11,780 bases of DNA. Origin: CAUZSN01 sp963582345 (lineage in GTDB: Bacteria; Planctomycetota; Planctomycetia; Planctomycetales; Planctomycetaceae). The translations under genes and the position numbers were made by a program. The stretch spans positions 1 through 11,780 of the forward strand of contig CAUZSN010000089.1 of the NCBI GenBank assembly GCA_963582345.1, written 5' to 3'. Below are positions 6,661-11,780 of the stretch, piece after piece. The notes below the pieces were generated by a model. It did not search any database and was not told where the DNA came from. It was given only the letters and a program-made list of their open reading frames with translations. Each line of letters opens with the position of its first letter. Within the stretch, counting starts at the first letter, position 1.

Positions 6661-8361
6661 ATGGCCGGCGATGTGCTTCAGACGTTGGTCAATGACGGGT
6701 TGATTAGCGCTGACCAATTAGCGGAAGCCGTTGAGATGGCCACGAGTTTAGGGGTCCGTCCGGAAGAGGCTTTGGTGAAGCTGGAGTATGTTGATGCGGC
6801 AGCAATCGTTAAAGCCACAGCTACTCAGTTCGGTTTCGACATTGTAGATTTTTCCAGCATGGAAATATCTCAGTCGGTCATCGAATTGGTCCCGGAGTCA
6901 GTTGCGCGTGAGAACATCGTCATTCCGTTGGAAATGGATGGCGATGCACTGAAAGTTGCTATCAGTGATCCCATGAAGTACGAGGTGCTGGACAAACTGC
7001 GGTTTATTCTGAACCGCGAAATTAGTGTGGCCATCGCTCCGAATGAAGATATTCAAATTGCGATTAACCGGTATTACGGCCAAACGGAAACCGAGTCGGT
7101 TGACTCAATGCTGCAAGAGTTCACTGAAACGGCCATCGATTTTACGGAAGCAGATATCCTTGATGCCGAAGCTGGAGGCAAGGACGATGAATCCGCCCCG
7201 ATTATCAGATTGGTGAATTTAATCATCAGTGAGGGGGTCAACATGCGGGCCAGCGATATTCACCTCGAGCCGTTTGAGGACCGGATCCGCATCCGTTACC
7301 GCATTGACGGCCTGCTGGTCGAGCGGGACAACGCTCCCCGTCGTTTGTTGGCCGCTATGGTATCACGTATTAAAATAATGGCTAAAATGGATATCGCCGA
7401 AAAGCGGAGGCCTCAAGACGGACGAATCAAGACGCGGACTGGCGGAAAAGATTTCGATCTTCGAGTTAGCGTCCTGCCTACCAACCACGGACAGGCAATT
7501 GTTTTGAGGATCTTGGACCGCGAGAGTATCAAGATCGGCATCCGAAGTCTGGGCTTCGGCGAAGACGAATACCGTCGTTTCCAGAACATTATTCGCCGAC
7601 CAAATGGTATTTTCTTGGTGACTGGCCCAACCGGGAGCGGTAAAACCACAACACTGTATAGTGCTCTAGGTGAACTCAATAGAACGGATCGCAAAATCAT
7701 CACGGCAGAAGATCCGGTCGAGTATGTATTGCCCGGTATTAACCAGGTTGAAGTGAGGGCATCGATTGGCCTAAATTTTGCTGCGATCATTCGGTCGATG
7801 TTGCGACAGGCTCCAAATGTGATTCTCGTTGGAGAAATTCGCGACATGGAGACGGCCGAAATGGCAATCCAGGCATCTTTAACTGGACACTTGGTTTTTA
7901 GTACACTTCACACGAACGATGCGCCCAGTTCTATAACACGGTTGATTGACATGGGCATTCAGCCGTTTCTTGTGGCATCCAGCGTCATGGCGATCATGGC
8001 TCAGCGTCTGACTCGCGTCATCTGTTCAAAGTGCAAAGAACCGTATACGCCCGATTCAGGCGAATTACGAGGTCTTGATATCACCCAGGCTCAGTTGGAT
8101 GAAGCGACATTTATGCGTGGCCGAGGATGCAGTCACTGTCAGCACACCGGCTACCGGGGACGGACGGCTGTTTTCGAAATGATGTCCATGAACCCCACAT
8201 TACGCGAGATGACGTTTAATCGAGAACCTGCACAGAATCTGCGACGGCAAGCGAGACTTTTGGGAATGAGAACTTTGGTGGACGATGCGACAGATAAGGC
8301 GTTGAGAGGAGAAATAACTTTGATGGAAGTCTACAGGCTACAGAAAGCCGGCGAAGTATAA
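6661..8361 (+). CDS. GspE/PulE/PilB-family secretion/pilus assembly ATPase (first copy)
   Basis: This cytoplasmic hexameric ATPase would power pilin or pseudopilin assembly through the PilC/GspF platform. With the start at 6661 it has 566 residues, a normal PilB/GspE length. Residues 1-145 are a MshEN (GspE N-terminal) domain, then a linker and the N2 and RecA-like domains. The Walker A is GPTGSGKT (322-329), the Asp box AEDPVEY has Glu350, Walker B is VILVGEIRD (387-395), and the His box GHLVFSTLHTND spans 409-420. A zinc-binding tetracysteine is present: Cys455, Cys458, Cys490 and Cys493. The MshEN motif has lost the R-L-G start (DVL here) and the final Gln (Ala27), so cyclic-di-GMP binding is doubtful. 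It is the first gene of a same-strand cluster, 23 bases before pilT. All catalytic motifs look intact. Whether it serves a pilus or a type II secretion system cannot be decided from this window. Confidence 0.93.
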   Translation: MAGDVLQTLVNDGLISADQLAEAVEMATSLGVRPEEALVKLEYVDAAAIVKATATQFGFDIVDFSSMEISQSVIELVPESVARENIVIPLEMDGDALKVAISDPMKYEVLDKLRFILNREISVAIAPNEDIQIAINRYYGQTETESVDSMLQEFTETAIDFTEADILDAEAGGKDDESAPIIRLVNLIISEGVNMRASDIHLEPFEDRIRIRYRIDGLLVERDNAPRRLLAAMVSRIKIMAKMDIAEKRRPQDGRIKTRTGGKDFDLRVSVLPTNHGQAIVLRILDRESIKIGIRSLGFGEDEYRRFQNIIRRPNGIFLVTGPTGSGKTTTLYSALGELNRTDRKIITAEDPVEYVLPGINQVEVRASIGLNFAAIIRSMLRQAPNVILVGEIRDMETAEMAIQASLTGHLVFSTLHTNDAPSSITRLIDMGIQPFLVASSVMAIMAQRLTRVICSKCKEPYTPDSGELRGLDITQAQLDEATFMRGRGCSHCQHTGYRGRTAVFEMMSMNPTLREMTFNREPAQNLRRQARLLGMRTLVDDATDKALRGEITLMEVYRLQKAGEV

Positions 8362-8384
8362 CCGAATTTGGGAGCACGTTCAGT

Positions 8385-9491
8385 ATGGCAACACTTCAAA
8401 TCGACAAACTACTGGAAACTGTCGTTAAAGAGGGTTTGACAGATTTACATATTTCTTGTGGCCAACCTCCGGTGGTCCGTCGTGATGGTCGAATGATTCG
8501 CTTGGATACCAAGGTTTTGGAACCGGAAGACACGGTCGCTTTGATGAAGAGCATTGCGCCGGAGCGCAACCAGCAAGAGCTACAGGAGGTTGGGACCACG
8601 GACTTCGGATTTGCCTTTGGAGATTCGGGTCGGTTTCGCGTGTCCATCTTCAAGCAGAAGGCGAAGGTTTCTATGGTTTTGCGTCGGATTCCGAGTGAGT
8701 TTCTGACGTTCGAACAATTGGGTTTGCCCAGCGAAACAATTAAGGAAATGCTGCACCGGCCACGTGGCTTGTTTTTAGTCACCGGACCGACCGGAAGTGG
8801 AAAAACGACGACTCTGGCTAGTATGGTAAATTGGATGAACGATGAAATGGATCACCACATCATTACGATGGAGGATCCGATCGAGTATTACCACGAGCAT
8901 CGCAAGTGTACGATCAATCAGCGCGAGATTGGCATTGACGTTCCCAGTTTTGGCGAGGCATTGCGACGAGCGCTGCGGATGGACCCCGACGTGTTGATGG
9001 TCGGCGAGATGCGCGACCTGGAAACGATCGAAGCTGCCATTACCGCAGCCGAAACCGGACACATCGTTTTTGGAACATTGCACACGACGGGAGCACAGGG
9101 CACGGTGGATCGAATTATCGACGTGTTTCCGCCGAATCAACAGGAACAAATTCGCACGCAGCTTTCAACTGCTATGATGGGTGTCTTATCACAGGCACTG
9201 CTGCCGCGGATTCCGAAAGGCCTGGTCGCCGCCTTCGAATTACTAGTGGTCACCCCAGCTATTGCGAACTTAATCCGTGAAGGGAAGACGTTTCGGATCA
9301 CTTCTTCCATTCAGACGGGGAAAAAGTATGGCATGCAATTGCTGGACGATAATCTGTTCAAATTGTGGAAGAAAGGCTTAAGCGAGGAGCGAGAAGTCGT
9401 CTCACGCGCGAACCACCCCGGGGAACTACGCGCCAAGATCGCCATGGCAAAGAAGGGATTACTGGACGACGACCAGGATGAAGACGAATAA
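8385..9491 (+). CDS. pilT: PilT-family pilus retraction ATPase
   Basis: PilT disassembles type IV pili by feeding subunits back into the membrane; it acts as a cytoplasmic hexamer. The 368 residues fit the PilT type: a short PAS-like N-terminal domain (TDLHISCGQPPVVRRDG, 19-35) without the MshEN region and without the zinc tetracysteine of PilB. Motifs seen are Walker A GPTGSGKT (134-141), Asp box TMEDPIEY (161-168), Walker B VLMVGEMRD (203-211) and His box GHIVFGTLHTTGA (225-237). AIANLIRE (292-299) stands for the AIRNLIRE motif needed for retraction in PilT proteins, with Arg replaced by Ala at the third position. SSIQTGKKYGMQ (307-318) is also typical. The C-terminus is very acidic (DDDQDEDE). 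GGGAG lies 10 bases before the ATG. It sits 23 bases after the first ATPase gene and 127 before the second. A PilU-like paralogue is possible but less likely given its place in the cluster. Confidence 0.93.
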   Translation: MATLQIDKLLETVVKEGLTDLHISCGQPPVVRRDGRMIRLDTKVLEPEDTVALMKSIAPERNQQELQEVGTTDFGFAFGDSGRFRVSIFKQKAKVSMVLRRIPSEFLTFEQLGLPSETIKEMLHRPRGLFLVTGPTGSGKTTTLASMVNWMNDEMDHHIITMEDPIEYYHEHRKCTINQREIGIDVPSFGEALRRALRMDPDVLMVGEMRDLETIEAAITAAETGHIVFGTLHTTGAQGTVDRIIDVFPPNQQEQIRTQLSTAMMGVLSQALLPRIPKGLVAAFELLVVTPAIANLIREGKTFRITSSIQTGKKYGMQLLDDNLFKLWKKGLSEEREVVSRANHPGELRAKIAMAKKGLLDDDQDEDE

Positions 9492-9618
9492 TTGAATACT
9501 TAGCAAAAAGTAAAAACGGGAACTGACTCATCGCCACAACGGCTGCTTTTTGGTGAGTTTGACGTAACAACGACGTGCTGGTTCCTCGCGGTGTAGTAAG
9601 ATTTTGGGATTTGGCAAT
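9492..9618. other. 127-base gap between pilT and the second ATPase gene
   Basis: This is the longest gap inside the cluster; the others are 23 and 41 bases. I see no clear terminator and no good promoter pair. A TTGACG at 9559-9564 lacks a -10 element at proper spacing. It might hold an internal promoter or regulatory structure that I cannot identify. Confidence 0.4.
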
Positions 9619-11328
9619 ATGGCACAAAGACGGTTAGGACAAATCTTGGTCGACCTCGGCCATTTGAGTGAAGACCAGCTCTGGGACGTTTTGGAAGCGC
9701 AGAAGCAGAGTCCTGGTGAACTCATTGGCCAGGTAGCGCTTCGATTGAATTTTGTTTCCGAAGCCCAGATCACCGAGGCATTGGCCGAACAATGGGGCAT
9801 GCCGGTCGTCAACTTGGCGGAAACCAATATTCCGCCGAAGGCGTTAGAGTTGGTCCCCGAGACAATGGCCGAAATCTACAAGATCGTGCCTATCTCGATC
9901 AAGAACGACGTGTTGACGGTCGCTATGGCCGATCCGCAGAACGTGGCCGCTTTAGATGATTTGCGAAATTTTCTGGGTTACGATGTTCGCGGTGCGATCT
10001 CAAATCCGCGCGATGTCGAACAAGCAATCAATCGTCACTACGCCGAGAAAGAAGAAAGCATCGAAGAGGTCATCGGCGGATTGCAATCCGATCGCCGTAC
10101 CGACGATTTAGATGAGGGCACCATCGACATTGGATCAGAAGAGGAACTGGTCAATTCTGCCCCGATTCGCAAACTAGTGAACATGGTGCTGTTGTTGGCA
10201 ATCAAGGACCAAGCCAGCGATATTCATTTCGAGCCATTTGAAGATGAATTCAAGATCCGTGTCCGGTCGGACGGCATTTTGTACGAGATGGTTCCACCTC
10301 CACGGCATTTGTCCAATGCGATCACGACCCGCGTCAAGGTCATGGCTGACTTGGATATTGCGGAACGCCGTTTGCCTCAGGACGGCCGGATTGAGTTGAA
10401 CGTGGGTGGAAACTCAGTCGATTTGCGTATCAGCATTTTGCCGACCATGTTTGGCGAGTCGGTTGTCATGCGCGTGTTGGACCGGTCAGTGGTCCAATTG
10501 GACTTGAACAAAGTTGGGATGGACGGAAATACGCTGTCGCGATTTCGAGATATGATTGGCACACCGCACGGCATTGTCCTGGTCACTGGCCCGACGGGCA
10601 GCGGTAAGACTACGACTTTGTATTCGGCTTTGAATGAACTGAATGACGTCGAGACGAAGATCATCACGACGGAAGATCCGATCGAGTATGACATTGACGG
10701 GTTGCTGCAAGTCCCCGTCAACCCGAATATCGATGTGACGTTTGCCAACGTGCTGCGGGCCATATTGCGCCACGATCCGGACAAGATCCTTGTCGGAGAA
10801 ATTCGCGATTACGAGACGGCCGAGATTGCTGTTCAAAGCGCGTTGACCGGCCATTTGGTGTTTAGCACGTTACACACCAACGACGCTCCATCCGCCGTCA
10901 CGCGGCTTAGAGACATGGGCATACCGCCCTTTTTGATTACGGCTACCGTAGAAGGCATTTTGGCTCAGCGACTCGTACGCCGGATTTGCGTGGATTGTCG
11001 AACCGAATTTGAACCGAGCGACGAATTGTTGATGGAACTACAGTTGCCGATCGAAAAGGCGAGGCAGTATAAGTTCTATTACGGAAAAGGTTGTGCTCGG
11101 TGCAACAACGGTGGTTATAAGGGGCGCGTTGGACTGTTCGAATTGATGCAAGTTACCGACGAATTGCGTGATCTGATTACGAGCAACGCGTCGACTGACG
11201 AAATACGGAACCTAGGTCGCCATCAAGGTATGACGACGTTGCGGGAAGCCGGATTGAAGTTGATCTTTGACGGAGTGACGACTATCGACGAAGTGGTTCG
11301 CGAAACCGTGATCGAAGACGTGGACTAA
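9619..11328 (+). CDS. pilB: PilB/GspE-family pilus assembly ATPase (second copy)
   Basis: This is a second assembly-type ATPase of 569 residues, next to pilC. The MshEN domain (1-145) begins with R5-L6-G7, then LV at 10-11, G14, L21, L25 and Q28, which fits the published cyclic-di-GMP motif. A second, similarly spaced half follows (IG at 36-37, N44, I51, L55, Q58). The ATPase core has Walker A GPTGSGKT (324-331), the Asp box TEDPIEYD with Glu352, Walker B KILVGEIRD with Glu394, and a His box GHLVFSTLHTNDAP. The zinc tetracysteine is Cys457, Cys460, Cys492 and Cys495. It is a clear paralogue of the first ATPase gene in this cluster. The frame is open to a TTG at 9604, but ATG 9619 is preferred: GGGA stands 9 bases before it, and MAQRRLGQIL is the expected MshEN start. 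It is followed after 41 bases by pilC, so it is the most likely partner ATPase of that platform. Confidence 0.93.
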   Translation: MAQRRLGQILVDLGHLSEDQLWDVLEAQKQSPGELIGQVALRLNFVSEAQITEALAEQWGMPVVNLAETNIPPKALELVPETMAEIYKIVPISIKNDVLTVAMADPQNVAALDDLRNFLGYDVRGAISNPRDVEQAINRHYAEKEESIEEVIGGLQSDRRTDDLDEGTIDIGSEEELVNSAPIRKLVNMVLLLAIKDQASDIHFEPFEDEFKIRVRSDGILYEMVPPPRHLSNAITTRVKVMADLDIAERRLPQDGRIELNVGGNSVDLRISILPTMFGESVVMRVLDRSVVQLDLNKVGMDGNTLSRFRDMIGTPHGIVLVTGPTGSGKTTTLYSALNELNDVETKIITTEDPIEYDIDGLLQVPVNPNIDVTFANVLRAILRHDPDKILVGEIRDYETAEIAVQSALTGHLVFSTLHTNDAPSAVTRLRDMGIPPFLITATVEGILAQRLVRRICVDCRTEFEPSDELLMELQLPIEKARQYKFYYGKGCARCNNGGYKGRVGLFELMQVTDELRDLITSNASTDEIRNLGRHQGMTTLREAGLKLIFDGVTTIDEVVRETVIEDVD

Positions 11329-11369
11329 ACTTTTGGGATGCCACGCAAACAGTTGTGGGGAGTCGACTA

Positions 11370-11780
11370 ATGCCAGTTTACCAGTACGAGGCGTTCGACA
11401 GTGCGGGGTCCGAGGTACAGGACACGATCGATGCCCCTTCGGAATCAGAAGCCCAGACGATGATCAGGGAGCAAGGCTTCTATGTCACAAAAATCTCCGA
11501 AAGAGGGCGTCAGAAGAAAAAGGTCGACAAAACAAAGGTCATCTCACGGAAAAAGAAGACCACGTTTGTAATCGGAGGCGTCCGTAGTAAACATTTATGT
11601 GCTTTCACTCGTCAGTTGTCGACGCTGCAGGACGCCGGCTTGCCGATCCTAAGAAGCTTGCGGATTCTAGAGGGTCAGTCACCGCCGGGACCTTTAAAGA
11701 ATGCGCTGATCGGCGTCATCGACGACATCGAATCGGGCAGCACACTGTCTGAGGCGATGGCCAAACAGCCGAAGGCCTTT
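11370..11780 (+). CDS. pilC: PilC/GspF-family inner-membrane platform protein, 3' end cut off
   Basis: PilC/GspF is the polytopic inner-membrane platform that connects the cytoplasmic ATPases to the growing pilus or pseudopilus. Only the first 137 codons are present. The N-terminus MPVYQYEAFDSAG and the following IDAPSESEAQTMIREQGFYV (about 21-40) are typical for the family. A strongly basic linker (about 45-65, rich in Lys and Arg) leads into the first T2SSF domain at SKHLCAFTRQLSTLQDAGLP (about 73-92), with ILRSLRILEGQ after it; the transmembrane helices lie beyond the window. GGGGAG stands 7 bases before the ATG at 11370, a strong ribosome binding site. The gene begins 41 bases after the second ATPase gene, as in standard pilB-pilT-pilC clusters. 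Whether it is named PilC or GspF depends on the pilin genes, which are not in view. Confidence 0.92.
   Translation, partial: MPVYQYEAFDSAGSEVQDTIDAPSESEAQTMIREQGFYVTKISERGRQKKKVDKTKVISRKKKTTFVIGGVRSKHLCAFTRQLSTLQDAGLPILRSLRILEGQSPPGPLKNALIGVIDDIESGSTLSEAMAKQPKAF

Noticed and set aside
11333..11587. 84-codon plus-strand frame
   Set aside because: It overlaps the start of pilC in another frame; pilC has the strong ribosome binding site and family motifs.

Overview
The window looks like chromosome of a planctomycete, probably of the Pirellulaceae type. This rests on protein style rather than a marker gene: a secreted CehA/McbA-type metallohydrolase with the embedded domain typical of that group, tyrosine-recombinase fragments of two planctomycete-style lineages whose C-termini read antisense through tRNA sequence, and a gspE/pilB - pilT - pilB - pilC pilus-motor cluster. 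Base composition is moderate, and genes are well separated except in the pilus cluster.

Left part (1-2670). A secreted metallohydrolase gene runs off the left edge on the minus strand. Next to its start is a decayed tyrosine recombinase (about 1602-2087, plus strand). Its reading frame crosses a 57-nt antisense fragment of tRNA-Lys(TTT) and continues into a short acidic tail. About 430 bases follow with no recognisable gene, only a hairpin, and then a broken copy of the end of a TPR gene directly behind pyruvate kinase.

Middle part (2674-6226). Pyruvate kinase (minus) is divergent from a ytoQ-family gene (plus). ytoQ converges on a TPR lipoprotein gene (minus) whose last two repeat units are almost identical in DNA. 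Behind the TPR gene lies a second recombinase remnant (5787-6215, plus) that ends inside an intact antisense tRNA-Ala(CGC) gene. This is the classic arrangement left by an element integrated at the 3' end of a tRNA gene.

Right part (6227-11780). After a leader of about 430 bases with a plausible sigma70-like promoter comes a same-strand cluster: GspE/PilB-family ATPase 1, PilT retraction ATPase, GspE/PilB-family ATPase 2, and the start of the inner-membrane platform PilC/GspF, which runs off the right edge. Together these make the cytoplasmic motor and membrane platform of a type IV pilus or type II secretion machine. PilB-type ATPases would power subunit assembly, PilT disassembly, and PilC would couple them to the pilin. 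The two PilB paralogues differ in the N-terminal MshEN region: only the second keeps a good cyclic-di-GMP binding motif, which suggests different regulation.

I did not find a clearly new defence or biosynthetic system. The most unusual signal is the pair of recombinase remnants whose coding frames include tRNA-derived attachment sequence, in two different configurations.
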